Positions 12,495 through 21,101 of a stretch of DNA of 64,000 nucleotides are shown in pieces (the stretch's first letter is position 1; each line of letters begins with the position of its first letter). Origin of the DNA: Actinomadura hallensis (GTDB taxonomy: Bacteria; Actinomycetota; Actinomycetes; Streptosporangiales; Streptosporangiaceae); contig NZ_VFPO01000001.1 of assembly GCF_006716765.1 (NCBI RefSeq), positions 1,798,001 to 1,862,000 of the forward strand, given 5' to 3'. Under the pieces are notes generated by a model. That model had not been told where the DNA came from and did no database searches. It worked only from the letters and a program-made list of their open reading frames with translations. Both the position numbers and the translations under genes were made by a program.

Positions 12495-13954
12495 TCGTGG
12501 TCGGCGGCGGCGTCGGCGGGATGACCGCCGCGCTGCTGCTGGCGCGCGGCGGCCACCGGGTCCGGCTGTACGAGAGGCTGGACCGGCTCGGCGGGAAGCT
12601 GGCCGAGCGGCGGCGCGACGGCTTCGCGTTCTCGCTGGGGCCGTCGCTGCTGACGCTCCCGGGCGTCTTCCGCGAGCTGGGCGTCGAGCGCCGGGCGGCC
12701 GAGCTGGACGAGCTGTGCCGGTACCGCTTCGCCGACGGGTCCGAGCTGCGCGCGTACCGGGACCCGGACCGGATGGCGGCGGAGGTCGACCTGCTCGCCC
12801 CGGGGGAGGGCGCCGCCTGGCGGGACTTCCACCGGTGGGCCGCGGGCTGCCTGGAGGCGTCCCGCCGCACGTTCTTCGCGGGACCGCTGGGCCGCCGTCC
12901 CGAGCGGGCCCGGCTCGGCGACCTCCTCGCGGTCGCGCCGGGCCGGACGCTGCACGGCCTGGCCCGGCGGTACTTCCGCGACCGGCGGCTGCGCCAGTAC
13001 GTCGGCCGCTACGCGACGTACGCGGGGTCGAGCCCCTTCCGGGCGCCCGCCGCGCTCGGCTGCGTCCCGGCGATCGAGCACGGGGACGGCGGCTGGTACG
13101 TGCCGGGCGGCCTGCCCCGCCTCGCCCGCGACCTGGCCGGCCTGCTGATCGACGCGGGCGTCGATGTCCGCACCGGCGGCGAGGTCACGGCGGTGATCGC
13201 GGACGGGACCGCGGTGTCGGGAGTGACGCTGGCGTCGGGCGAGCGGGTGCGCGCCGACGCCGTGGTGGTGAACGCCGACGCCGCCGCGCTGTACGGCAGG
13301 CTGCTGCCGGACCGCCGCCGGATGCGCCGCCTCGCCCGGCTCGGCCCGTCCTCCTCGGCGTTCCTGGTGCTCGCCGCGGTGGAGGGGCGCACGCCCGGGC
13401 TCCCGCACCACTCCATCGCCTTCTCCGGCGACCACCGGCGGGAGTTCGGCGACGTCTTCGGCCGGCGGGTGCCGCCCCGCGACCCGACGATCCACATCGC
13501 CTGCTCCGCGGTGGACGACCCGTCGCAGGCGCCGCCCGGCGCGGAGAACTGGGTGCTGCAGGTCAACGTCCCCGCGGGCGACCCCGGCCGCTGGCCGATC
13601 ACCCCGGACGCCTACCGGGACCTCGTGCTGGAGCGGCTGGCGCAGCGCGGGCACGACCTGTCGGGGCGCCTGCGGTTCACGGAGACGTTCACCCCCGCGG
13701 ATCTGCGCGACCGGTACGGCGCGTGGGGCGGGGCGATCTACGGCACCGCGTACCGGGGCGTGCTCTCGCCGTTCCGCAGGCCGGGCAACCGGGGCCCGCG
13801 GCGCGGGCTGTACCTGGTGGGCGGGTCGGCGCATCCGGGCGGCGGGCTGCCGCTGGTCGCGATGGGCGGCCGGATCGTCGCCTCCCTGGTCGAGGAGGAC
13901 TTCCCGGCGCGGGCGGCCGCCCCGGCCGCGCGGTCCGCGACGAGGGCGCGGTGA
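12482..13954 (+). CDS. CrtI/CrtD-type FAD-dependent carotenoid desaturase
   Basis: The 490-residue product starts with a Rossmann FAD motif (VIVVGGGVGGMTAALLLA) then YERLDRLGGKLAERRRDGF, SLGPSLLTLP, and ends with LYLVGGSAHPGGGLPLVAMGG, the usual phytoene-desaturase-family C-terminal FAD motif. Because a second CrtI homologue sits with crtB at 18475-19917, this copy likely acts later, as a CrtD-type 3',4'-desaturase on the CruF product (inference). ATG 12482 lies inside the end of the CruF gene (13-bp overlap in another frame), indicating coupled translation. The glycosyltransferase gene follows 7 bp downstream. Confidence 0.85.
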   Translation: MAEVIVVGGGVGGMTAALLLARGGHRVRLYERLDRLGGKLAERRRDGFAFSLGPSLLTLPGVFRELGVERRAAELDELCRYRFADGSELRAYRDPDRMAAEVDLLAPGEGAAWRDFHRWAAGCLEASRRTFFAGPLGRRPERARLGDLLAVAPGRTLHGLARRYFRDRRLRQYVGRYATYAGSSPFRAPAALGCVPAIEHGDGGWYVPGGLPRLARDLAGLLIDAGVDVRTGGEVTAVIADGTAVSGVTLASGERVRADAVVVNADAAALYGRLLPDRRRMRRLARLGPSSSAFLVLAAVEGRTPGLPHHSIAFSGDHRREFGDVFGRRVPPRDPTIHIACSAVDDPSQAPPGAENWVLQVNVPAGDPGRWPITPDAYRDLVLERLAQRGHDLSGRLRFTETFTPADLRDRYGAWGGAIYGTAYRGVLSPFRRPGNRGPRRGLYLVGGSAHPGGGLPLVAMGGRIVASLVEEDFPARAAAPAARSATRAR

Positions 13955-13961
13955 GGGCCGG

Positions 13962-15263
13962 ATGCGGGCGAAGACCGCGCTGACGGTGCTGCAGGGAGCG
14001 GCCGCCGGGGTGGTGGCCGCACGGCTGGCACGCGGCCGCGACCGGCCCCCGCGGCTCGCCGCGGGCGTCTCCGGGCCGCCCCGGGAGCCGGTGTCGGTGG
14101 TGGTCCCGGCCCGCGACGAGGAGGCCCGCATCGAGGGCTGCATCCGTCCCCTGCTCGCGGACCCCCGCGTCGCCGAGGTGATCGTCGTGGACGACGAGTC
14201 GCGCGACGGCACCGCGCGGCTCGCGGCGGATCTGGGCGCGGCGGTCGTCCGGGGAGCGCCTCTCCCGGACGGGTGGGTCGGCAAGCAGTGGGCGCTGCAG
14301 CAGGGCGTGACGGCCGCCGCGGGACCCATCGTGATCGTGCTGGACGCCGACACCCGGCCGGAACCGGGGCTGTGCGCCGAGCTGGCGGCGCTGCTCGACG
14401 CGTACGACCTGGTGTCGGCCGGGCCGCGTTTCGTGTGCGACGGGACCGCCGAGCAGGCGTTGCACGCGTCGTTCCTGGCCGGGCTCGTCCACCGGTTCGG
14501 GCCGATCGGCCCGGCCGCCGCACCGGCCCGGCTCCTGGTCAACGGGCAGTGCATGGCGTTCCGGAGGGAGCCGATGCTGCGGGCCCGGGGGTTCGCGCGG
14601 GTCCGCGGCCACCTCACCGACGACGTCGCGCTCGGGCGGCTGCTCGCCCGGGACGGCTGGAAGGTCGCCTTCCGCGACGCGGGAGCGCTGCTGCGGGTCG
14701 ACATGCACGACTCGGCCGCCGGCGTCTGGCGCGAATGGGGACGGTCGATCGCGCTGCGGGACGTGACCGCGCCCGGCGCGCTGGCCGCCGACCTGGCGGT
14801 CGTCTGGCTGACCCTCGCCCTGCCCGTCCTGCGGCTGGGGGCGGGACGTCCGACGCTCCTGGACCTCGGGCTGCTCGCCCAGCGGCTCCTCCTGGTGAAG
14901 GCGCTGCGCGGCAGCTACGCGCGTCCCGGCGCGGGCCTCGCGCTGTCCCCGCTGCTCGACCCGCTGACCGCGGTGCGCCTGACCTGGTCGGCGCTGCGCC
15001 CGGCGCGCACCTGGCGCGGCCGCGTCTACGACCGCCGGGCCGTCTCGCCCCGCCCCGTCGGACGCGGCCCCGTCGTACGCGGCCCCGGCGGGCACGGACA
15101 CGGCGATGCGGGACACGATGATGTGGGCCTCGCCGGCATCAGGCGCCCCGCCGTCCCGCGGGGTGCCGTTCCGCGCCGGGCCGGGATGCGCGGGGACGTC
15201 ACGCCCGGGGCCGGGACGCGCGGCGTCCCGCCAAGGCCGCCTGACCGAAACGCAGCCCGATGA
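13962..15263 (+). CDS. Family 2 glycosyltransferase of the carotenoid cluster
   Basis: The 433-residue product has a GT-A fold: SVVVPARDEEARIEGCI (about 45-61), VDDESRDGT, a DxD motif in VLDADTRPEP, and GHLTDDVALGRLL. Two to three hydrophobic segments near 270-310 suggest membrane association, as in CruC-like carotenoid glycosyltransferases. It should transfer a sugar to the hydroxyl made by the CruF homologue (inference). The last 65 residues or so are low-complexity Pro/Gly/Arg, and the gene's end overlaps the convergent plsY by 65 bp, so the tail may be a read-through extension. Start ATG 13962 is 7 bp after the desaturase stop. Confidence 0.82.
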   Translation: MRAKTALTVLQGAAAGVVAARLARGRDRPPRLAAGVSGPPREPVSVVVPARDEEARIEGCIRPLLADPRVAEVIVVDDESRDGTARLAADLGAAVVRGAPLPDGWVGKQWALQQGVTAAAGPIVIVLDADTRPEPGLCAELAALLDAYDLVSAGPRFVCDGTAEQALHASFLAGLVHRFGPIGPAAAPARLLVNGQCMAFRREPMLRARGFARVRGHLTDDVALGRLLARDGWKVAFRDAGALLRVDMHDSAAGVWREWGRSIALRDVTAPGALAADLAVVWLTLALPVLRLGAGRPTLLDLGLLAQRLLLVKALRGSYARPGAGLALSPLLDPLTAVRLTWSALRPARTWRGRVYDRRAVSPRPVGRGPVVRGPGGHGHGDAGHDDVGLAGIRRPAVPRGAVPRRAGMRGDVTPGAGTRGVPPRPPDRNAAR

Positions 15264-15825
15264 GGCACATCAACGCCCCGGTGCACGCGACGTGCTCGGC
15301 GGGCGCGAAGAGGAGCTGCAGCGCGGGCAGCGAGAACACCGCGGCGCGGGCGCCCCACGCGAACGAGCGCAGCGCCAGGCCCGTCCCGGCCAGCACCGCG
15401 AGGCCGAGCACGAACGCCGGCGGGCAGATCACCGCGAAGCCGCCCGCGAAGGCGAGGATCGACCGGCCGCCCCGCAGCCCCGCGAACACCGGCCACGCGT
15501 GGCCGATCATCGCGGCGCCGACGGCGGCGTACACCGGTGCGACGCTCGCGCCGGTCACCGTCCCGAGCGGGCCGGTCTCACCGCCGCCCGCTGCGAGCCC
15601 GACGAGTCCCGCCAGCGTGCCCTTCAGCAGGTCGCCCGCGAACACGGGGACGGCCGCCCGCCAGCCGAGCTGCTCCATCATGTTCCAGAAGCCGGGGTTG
15701 CGGTCGCCCGCCTCCCGCGGGTCGAGGCCGTGCGCGCGCCCGACGAGCACCGCGACCGGCACCGAGCCGAGCAGGTAGCCGCCGATGGCCGAGACGAGCA
15801 CGGGAGCCGCCGAAACCAGGGTCAT
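15199..15825 (-). CDS. plsY: PlsY family glycerol-3-phosphate acyltransferase
   Basis: The 208-residue membrane protein shows PlsY hallmarks: [31 protein letters not shown] (the GNPGATN-like loop, here with changed residues), [20 protein letters not shown]. PlsY transfers acyl groups from acyl-phosphate to glycerol-3-phosphate. The altered second loop ([10 protein letters not shown]) differs from the canonical G(S)GNxGATN, so substrate change is possible. Start choice is uncertain: ATG 15825 overlaps the divergent CrtA-like gene start by 41 bp; an in-frame GTG near 15801 would shorten that overlap. It sits with plsX in a carotenoid cluster rather than in a housekeeping locus. Confidence 0.78.
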   Translation of the reverse strand: MTLVSAAPVLVSAIGGYLLGSVPVAVLVGRAHGLDPREAGDRNPGFWNMMEQLGWRAAVPVFAGDLLKGTLAGLVGLAAGGGETGPLGTVTGASVAPVYAAVGAAMIGHAWPVFAGLRGGRSILAFAGGFAVICPPAFVLGLAVLAGTGLALRSFAWGARAAVFSLPALQLLFAPAEHVACTGALMCLIGLRFGQAALAGRRASRPRA

Positions 15826-16516
15826 CGCCTCGTTCCACCTCGTCAGGTACGCGGGTGTGGACGCCATGCGGTACATGGCGTTCGACCGGCCGGTGCTGCG
15901 CCGCACCGCCGGGCTGCCGTTCTGGCGGCTGCTCGGCACGGGCCGCGGCCGGTCCATGAGCCTGGGCGCGGACCTGCGCCGCTGGGCGCTGTTCGCCGTG
16001 TGGGACGGGGAGGCCGCGCTGACGGAGTTCCTCGCGTCCTCGCCGGTGGCCGCGCGGTGGCGGGAGGAGGCGGAGGAGTCCTGGCACGTGCGGCTCGCCC
16101 CGATCGGGTCCCGCGGCCGGTGGGGCGGCCGCGACCCGTTCGCCTCCGCCGCCGTGGCCGCCCCGGCCGAGCGCGTGCCGGTGGCCGTGCTGACCAGGGC
16201 GTCGATCCGTCCCTCCCGGCTGGCGGCGTTCTACCGCTCGGTCCCGGGCGTGGACCGGGAGCTGCGCCGCCAGGACGGCTGCCTCGCCTCGATCGGGGTG
16301 GGGGAGTGGCCGCTGGCCCGGCAGGCGACCTTCTCGCTGTGGGAGGACGAGGCCGCCGTCGCCCGCTTCGCCTACCGGGGCGGCGCGCACCGCGCCGTCA
16401 TCGGGCGGGTGCGCGACGAGGACTGGTACTCCGAGGAGCTGTTCGCACGTTTCGTCCCCTACGGGAGCCAGGGCACGTGGGACGGCCGCGACCCGCTGCG
16501 CGCGGCGCGCGGCTGA
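15785..16516 (+). CDS. CrtA-like spheroidene monooxygenase family protein
   Basis: The 243-residue product matches the CrtA-like pattern: [48 protein letters not shown], then [15 protein letters not shown] and [24 protein letters not shown]. CrtA enzymes oxidise C-2 of acyclic carotenoids. It is the only plus-strand gene between plsY and plsX. ATG 15785 is the only ATG/GTG that keeps the conserved N-terminal strand, so the divergent starts with plsY overlap. It converges on plsX with a 5-bp gap. Its presence supports a keto-xanthophyll product (inference). Confidence 0.82.
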   Translation: MAETSTGAAETRVIASFHLVRYAGVDAMRYMAFDRPVLRRTAGLPFWRLLGTGRGRSMSLGADLRRWALFAVWDGEAALTEFLASSPVAARWREEAEESWHVRLAPIGSRGRWGGRDPFASAAVAAPAERVPVAVLTRASIRPSRLAAFYRSVPGVDRELRRQDGCLASIGVGEWPLARQATFSLWEDEAAVARFAYRGGAHRAVIGRVRDEDWYSEELFARFVPYGSQGTWDGRDPLRAARG

Positions 16517-16521
16517 CGGCC

Positions 16522-17562
16522 TCACGCGACCGGCCCCGTTGGGGCCCGGCCGTCCGGGGCGCGACCCTCCGAGGCGGGACCGAACGGAGTGCGATCGTCC
16601 CGGGCTCCGCCGCCCGGCGGGAATGGCTCGCCCACCGCGGCCAGCTCGGATGCGACCACGCACGCGCGCGCCACGGCGGCCGCCCCCGACGACCCGTGCG
16701 CCACGACGACCGTGCCGGTCAGGCCCAGCAGGGCGGCGCCCCCGTGCGTGTCGGGCGAGTAGAGCCGCGCGACCTCGTCCAGCCGCCCGGAAGGGGCGAT
16801 CCCGGCCGCGGCGACCATGCCCAGGACCGTCCGGACGCAGCCCTCGATGTTCTTCAGCACGACGTTGCCGGTGAATCCGTCCGTCACGACGACGTCGACC
16901 GTCCCGGCCAGCACGTCGTGTCCCTCCACGTTGCCGTGGAAGCGGACGGGCGCGCTCGGCAGCAGCCCCGCCGCCGCGCGGGCCAGCCGGTTCCCCTTGG
17001 CCGGCTCGGCGCCGATGGACAGCAGCCCGATCGACGGGTCGGCCACGCCGAGGACCGTGCGCGCGTAGGCGGCGCCCAGCTGGGCGAACTGCGCCAGCAT
17101 CTCCGGGGTCGGGTCGGAGGTGCCGCCCGCGTCCACCAGCACGGTCGAGCCGGACGGCGTCGGCAGCGCCACGGCCAGCGCCGGGCGCAGCACCCCCTCC
17201 CGCCGCCCGAAGGCCCGGACCGCGCACGCCACCACGGCCCCCGTCGACCCGGCCGACACGAACGGGCCGCCCCGCCGCCGGGCCAGCTCGCATCCGGCCA
17301 GCAGTCCCGACCCGGGCCGGGCGGCGCCCGCGCCGCGCTCGGTCATCGGCACCGCCTCGTCCGCGTGCACGACCTCCAGTTCGCCGGAGCCGCCGTTGCG
17401 CCGCAGCTCGCGCCGCACGTCGTCCGACCGCCCGACGAGGACGACCGGCACGCCGTGCTCCCGCCGCGCCGCCAGCGCCCCCGGAACGGTCGCCGCCGGA
17501 CCGTGGTCGCCGCCCATGGCGTCCAGCACCACCGGACCCGCCCGGCTTCCCGGCGCGCCCAT
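16522..17562 (-). CDS. plsX: PlsX family acyl-ACP:phosphate acyltransferase
   Basis: The 346-residue product has the PlsX signature: VVLDAMGGDHGPAATV near the N-terminus, SAGSTGAVVA, SIGAEPAKGN, FHGNVEGHDVLAG, VVTDGFTGNVVLKNIEG and HGSSGAAAV. PlsX makes acyl-phosphate from acyl-ACP for PlsY. Its start codon lies 1 nt after the crtB stop, so it is in a crtI-crtB-plsX operon. In actinobacteria the housekeeping plsX normally sits with rpmF and rnc, so this is probably a specialised paralogue feeding acyl groups to carotenoid or lipid modification (inference). The C-terminal 30 residues are low-complexity. Confidence 0.88.
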   Translation of the reverse strand: MGAPGSRAGPVVLDAMGGDHGPAATVPGALAARREHGVPVVLVGRSDDVRRELRRNGGSGELEVVHADEAVPMTERGAGAARPGSGLLAGCELARRRGGPFVSAGSTGAVVACAVRAFGRREGVLRPALAVALPTPSGSTVLVDAGGTSDPTPEMLAQFAQLGAAYARTVLGVADPSIGLLSIGAEPAKGNRLARAAAGLLPSAPVRFHGNVEGHDVLAGTVDVVVTDGFTGNVVLKNIEGCVRTVLGMVAAAGIAPSGRLDEVARLYSPDTHGGAALLGLTGTVVVAHGSSGAAAVARACVVASELAAVGEPFPPGGGARDDRTPFGPASEGRAPDGRAPTGPVA

Positions 17563-17563
17563 C

Positions 17564-18478
17564 TCAGGCGCCCCGCTCGAGCTCGGCGACCCGCCGTTCG
17601 GCGCGTCCGGCGGCGGAGGCGGCCAGCAGGTGCCGCGCGAAGATCGCGGCGCGGCGGCGGCGCGGCACCCGCGCCCGCCCGCCGAGCACGTCGTGCCCCG
17701 CCCGGGCGATCTCGTCCAGGATCCCGCCGTACAGCTCGTAGGCGGCGCGGATGCACGGGCGGGACGACGGCGTCAGCAGCCTCAGGCCGTCCAGGGCGCG
17801 GCGGTAGTGGTCGCGGGCCCGCTCCGCCTCGAAGGCGATGAGCTCCCGCAGCGCCCGGCGGGAGCTGCCGGTGCGGAGGTCGTCCTCGGTGACCCCGAAA
17901 CGGTCGAGGTCCTCCTGCGGCAGGTAGACGCGGCCGCGCCCCAGGTCCTCGGCGACGTCCCGCAGGAAGTTCGTCAGCTGGAACGCCCGCCCCAGCTCGC
18001 GGGCGGGCTCGCGGGCCTGCTTCGCGGCGCCCGGGACGGTCTCCAGCACCGGCAGCATCATCAGCCCGATCGCCGCGGCCGAGCCCTCCATGTACGCCAG
18101 CAGGTCGTCGTAGGTGGCGTACCGCGTGACGGTGAGGTCGCCGCGCATCGACCGCAGGAAGGCGTCGATGTCGGCGCGCTCGATGCCGAACGAGCGGACG
18201 GTGTGCGCGAACGCGGGCAGCACGGGATCCCCCCGGAGCTCCTCGCCCGCGAGGGTCGCGCCCAGCCGCCGGGCCACCCCGTCCAGGGCCTTCTCCCGTT
18301 CCTCCGCGTCCTCCTCGCCGCACGAGTCGACGATGTCGTCCACATGCCGGGTGAACCCGTACAGGGCGTGCACGTGGCGCCGCTTCCACTGCGGCAGCAG
18401 CAGCGTGGCCAGGTAGAACGAGCGCCCATGACGGGCGTTGAGGCGGCGGCAGTGCTCGTAGCTCGCGGTCAGCGTCAT
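17564..18478 (-). CDS. crtB: Phytoene synthase (squalene/phytoene synthase family)
   Basis: The 304-residue product has both Asp-rich motifs of the family: DDIVD (47-51) and the second motif in QLTNFLRDVAEDLGRGRVYLP (written in parts: NFLRDVAEDLGRGRVYLPQ). It should condense two GGPP to phytoene, the first committed carotenoid step. The start ATG 18478 overlaps the crtI stop (ATGA), and plsX follows 1 nt downstream, so crtI-crtB-plsX is one transcription unit. No GGPP synthase gene is in the window, so GGPP must come from elsewhere. Confidence 0.92.
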   Translation of the reverse strand: MTLTASYEHCRRLNARHGRSFYLATLLLPQWKRRHVHALYGFTRHVDDIVDSCGEEDAEEREKALDGVARRLGATLAGEELRGDPVLPAFAHTVRSFGIERADIDAFLRSMRGDLTVTRYATYDDLLAYMEGSAAAIGLMMLPVLETVPGAAKQAREPARELGRAFQLTNFLRDVAEDLGRGRVYLPQEDLDRFGVTEDDLRTGSSRRALRELIAFEAERARDHYRRALDGLRLLTPSSRPCIRAAYELYGGILDEIARAGHDVLGGRARVPRRRRAAIFARHLLAASAAGRAERRVAELERGA

Positions 18479-19917
18479 CGGCGTCCTTCCAGGATGCGGG
18501 CGGCGGCGAGCCGCCCGGAGATCAGCGCCGTGGGGACGCCCACACCGGGCGCGGTGTACATCCCGGCGAAGTGCAGGCCGGGGACGCGGCGGCTGCGCCC
18601 GGCGGGCCGGAACCAGGCCGTCTGGCGGAACCGGTGGTCCAGCGCGAACGGCGTGCCCGCCGAATGGCCCAGGCGCGCCCAGTCCCGCGGGTCGAACGTC
18701 AGCCGCGGCGCCCCCGCCAGGTCGCCGTACCCGAGACCGGCCAGCCGCCCGAGCAGCCGCCGCTCCAGCCGGGGCCCGAGCCGCTCCCAGTCGGCGCCGC
18801 TCACCAGGTTCGGGACGGGTTCGAGGACGCTCAGCGTCGCGGGCTCGGCGCCGGGATGGGTGACCATCAGGCTCGGGTCCGGCTGCGGCCGCCCGCCGGC
18901 CAGCGCGGAGAAGCCGCCCGCCCACTCCTTCCCGAAGTGCAGCGTGTGGTGCGCCTGACCGGGCAGCGGACGGTCGAGCCCGACATGCACGACCAGGCAG
19001 GACGGCGAGTACCGCGGGCGCCGCAGCCGCCAGTCGCCCGCCGCCTCGGGCAGCAGCCCCCGGTGCGCCCGCGCGAGGTCGCAGGCGACGACGACCTCGC
19101 CCGCCGCGACCCGCTCGCCGCCGTCCAGCCGGACCGCCGCCACCCCGGACGCGTCCGTCTCGACCCGCTCGGCCCGCACCCCGTACCGGAAGACGGCGCC
19201 CGCCTTCTCCGCCACCGTCGCCAGCGCCCTGGGAACGGCGTGCATGCCGCCGGTCACGGGGAAGTACACCCCGCCGACCGTGTCCATGTGCGCGACGACC
19301 GCGTAGATCGCCAACGCCCTCCCTGGAGGCAGCCCGACGTACAGCGCCTGGAACGTGTGCGCCTTGATGAGCCGCTCGTCGGTCAGGCTGCTCGCCACGA
19401 ACCGGTCCAGGCGCCGGAAACCGCCCGCCGCCGCCAGCCGGAGCAGCGCGACCGGGCGGGCCATGCTCCGCAGCCGGGTCACGTCCGCGTCGATGAACGA
19501 CGACCACTCCGCCTCGAACATCGCGCCGAGCCGCCGCCGGAACCGCACGTACCGCGCCGCCTCCGCCGGCCCGCACAGCTCGCGGACGTTCCCGGCCATC
19601 TCCTGCTCGCCCGCGACCACGTCCAGCCGCGAGCCGTCGTGGAACGACAGGCGGTAGAACGGGTCGAGCCGCCGCAGCGGCAGCACGTTCCCGAGGTCCT
19701 CCCCGGCCGCGCCGAACGTTTCCGCCAGCACCTGCGGCATGGTCAGGACCGACGGCCCCGTGTCGAACCGGTACGGCCCGGCCTGCGCGGACCCGCAGCA
19801 CCCGCCCGGCTCGTCCCGCGCCTCGACCACCACGACGTCGCGTCCGGCCGCCGCGAGATGGACGGCCGCCGACAGCCCGGACAGCCCCGCCCCGACCACG
19901 ACGACTCGCCCGTCCAT
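18475..19917 (-). CDS. crtI: Phytoene desaturase CrtI
   Basis: The 480-residue product opens with VVVVGAGLSGLSAAVHLAAAG (FAD Rossmann motif; here VGAGLSGLSAAVHL) and ARDEPGGCCGSAQAGPYRFDTGPSVLTMP, and ends with the family C-terminal motif GLHFAGMYTAPGVGVPTALISG. CrtI converts phytoene to lycopene or a related polyene at the membrane. It is the first gene of the crtI-crtB-plsX unit (ATGA overlap with crtB). ATG 19917 follows GGGGGCG; the promoter is in 19918-20092, which holds no gene. No clear light- or LitR-type operator was recognised. Confidence 0.9.
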   Translation of the reverse strand: MDGRVVVVGAGLSGLSAAVHLAAAGRDVVVVEARDEPGGCCGSAQAGPYRFDTGPSVLTMPQVLAETFGAAGEDLGNVLPLRRLDPFYRLSFHDGSRLDVVAGEQEMAGNVRELCGPAEAARYVRFRRRLGAMFEAEWSSFIDADVTRLRSMARPVALLRLAAAGGFRRLDRFVASSLTDERLIKAHTFQALYVGLPPGRALAIYAVVAHMDTVGGVYFPVTGGMHAVPRALATVAEKAGAVFRYGVRAERVETDASGVAAVRLDGGERVAAGEVVVACDLARAHRGLLPEAAGDWRLRRPRYSPSCLVVHVGLDRPLPGQAHHTLHFGKEWAGGFSALAGGRPQPDPSLMVTHPGAEPATLSVLEPVPNLVSGADWERLGPRLERRLLGRLAGLGYGDLAGAPRLTFDPRDWARLGHSAGTPFALDHRFRQTAWFRPAGRSRRVPGLHFAGMYTAPGVGVPTALISGRLAAARILEGRR

Positions 19918-20092
19918 CGACGCCCCCTACACGGGCCGTGCAAGCCCGCCGTTGCCTCGTTCGCAGACCCGGTGGCGAGGTACCCGCCTCCGACCTGCAC
20001 AAGCGCGCATGAAACGAACTTTGCCGCCTCCCGCCGTTCGCATGGGCGCACACGGCGACTACGGCGACACGGCGGCGGGTACGGGCGACCCC

Positions 20093-20326
20093 ATGGGGGG
20101 AGACAAGGACGACGAACCGGCCGTGGGCGACGAGGTCGCCTGGCGGAGCCACGGCTCCACGGCGGAGGGCCGCGTCGAGGAGAAGGTCACCGACCGCCGC
20201 GAGGAGGCCGGCCGCACCGTCGCGGCGTCACCGGAGGAACCCCAGTACGTCGTGCGCAGCGACAAGAGCGGGAAGAAGGCCGTCCACAAGGGCTCGGCGC
20301 TCCGCAAGCGGAAAGGCTCGAAGTGA
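20093..20326 (+). CDS. DUF2945 family (hypervirulence-associated TUDOR-domain) protein
   Basis: The 77-residue product matches DUF2945 throughout: VGDEVAWRSHGSTAEGRV then EPQYVVRSDKSGKKAVHKGS and ALRKRKG. The fold is a small Tudor-like barrel; the function is unknown. ATG 20093 is picked because it leaves a typical short N-terminus; the in-frame ATG at 20042 would add 17 residues, and neither has a strong ribosome site. It overlaps the next short frame by GTGA. In actinobacteria DUF2945 genes are often next to DUF3140 genes (recalled), which fits the remnant that follows. Confidence 0.72.
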   Translation: MGGDKDDEPAVGDEVAWRSHGSTAEGRVEEKVTDRREEAGRTVAASPEEPQYVVRSDKSGKKAVHKGSALRKRKGSK

Positions 20327-20403
20327 ACTCCGACGCCGAGACGGCGGGCGAGTTCGGCGAGGCCGTGGACATGACGGCCAAGGAACCGGCCACGACCCGC
20401 TGA
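20323..20403 (+). pseudogene. Truncated DUF3140-like remnant (26 aa)
   Basis: GTG 20323 overlaps the DUF2945 stop. The 26 residues contain EFGEAVDMTAKE, resembling the N-terminal part of DUF3140 proteins (EF..(V)NMT..EL..WL). The frame ends at 20403 just where the conserved WL would follow, so this looks like a truncated copy. It could also be a real very short gene. Confidence 0.35.
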
Positions 20404-20404
20404 A

Positions 20405-21097
20405 ATGACCGCCCACCCGCGTCCCCGCTCAGCGGCGTCCAGCAAGCTGCTGGACCCGCCCGTCGACCGATCCCTCATCGACCCCCTCGCACCCCACGTC
20501 GACTGGGTGCCGATGAGCCCCGAAATCGACGACATCGACGGCTGCGTGTTCGACTCGGACCCCCTGCCCCTCACCGAGCGCCTGCCCGCCGAACAGCACG
20601 CGCGCCTCAGCGACCCCACCGCCCGCGAACACTTCATCGAGGGCCTCTTCGCCCACGCCCGCCTCCGCGAACTCTTCACCGGCGACTGGCGCGCCCGCGA
20701 CCTGGTCACCTTCCACAGCCGCCACAAACTGCAGATCCTCGCCCACGACCCCGCGGCCTACCGGACCCTGGGCCGCATCGTCGCCGACGCCGGCACCCGC
20801 CCCCGCGACGACCTGGAACGCGACTACCGCCGCCATTTCAACGGGGCCTTCGCCGTCCGCCCTTCACGGGGCCGCCACACCAACGCGCTCCTGCACGTCC
20901 TGGGTCCGCTGACCGCCCGCCTGGACCCGTCCCAGCGCAACGAGATCGTGGCCGCGATCGACCTGTACCACCAGGACCAGGCGCCCCTCAGCGGCCCGAT
21001 GAACCTCCTCCGGCACCACGCCGAAGCAACGGGCCACACCTACCTGGCGCAACAGACCTACCTGGACCCGTACCCCGCCGAGCTGCGCGACCTCTGA
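20405..21097 (+). CDS. DUF1722 (YbgA-like) family protein
   Basis: The 230-residue product carries the DUF1722 domain from about 75 to the end: EHFIEGLFAHARLRELF, LVTFHSRHKLQILAHDPAAYRTLG, GRHTNALLHVLG, LLRHHAEATG and a terminal YLDPYPAELRDL. Here the domain is not preceded by DUF523 as in many homologues; the first 70 residues are unrelated. Function is unknown; E. coli YbgA lies by the photolyase gene and DUF1722 has been linked to DNA-repair loci, but no photolyase is present here. ATG 20405 begins 1 nt after the preceding short frame and lacks a clear ribosome site, so the start is tentative. Confidence 0.8.
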   Translation: MTAHPRPRSAASSKLLDPPVDRSLIDPLAPHVDWVPMSPEIDDIDGCVFDSDPLPLTERLPAEQHARLSDPTAREHFIEGLFAHARLRELFTGDWRARDLVTFHSRHKLQILAHDPAAYRTLGRIVADAGTRPRDDLERDYRRHFNGAFAVRPSRGRHTNALLHVLGPLTARLDPSQRNEIVAAIDLYHQDQAPLSGPMNLLRHHAEATGHTYLAQQTYLDPYPAELRDL

Positions 21098-21101
21098 CGC
21101 C

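Noticed and set aside
15106-17841. A 911-codon plus-strand frame over plsY, crtA-like and plsX
   Set aside because: It is a shadow frame; real family motifs are in the other frames.
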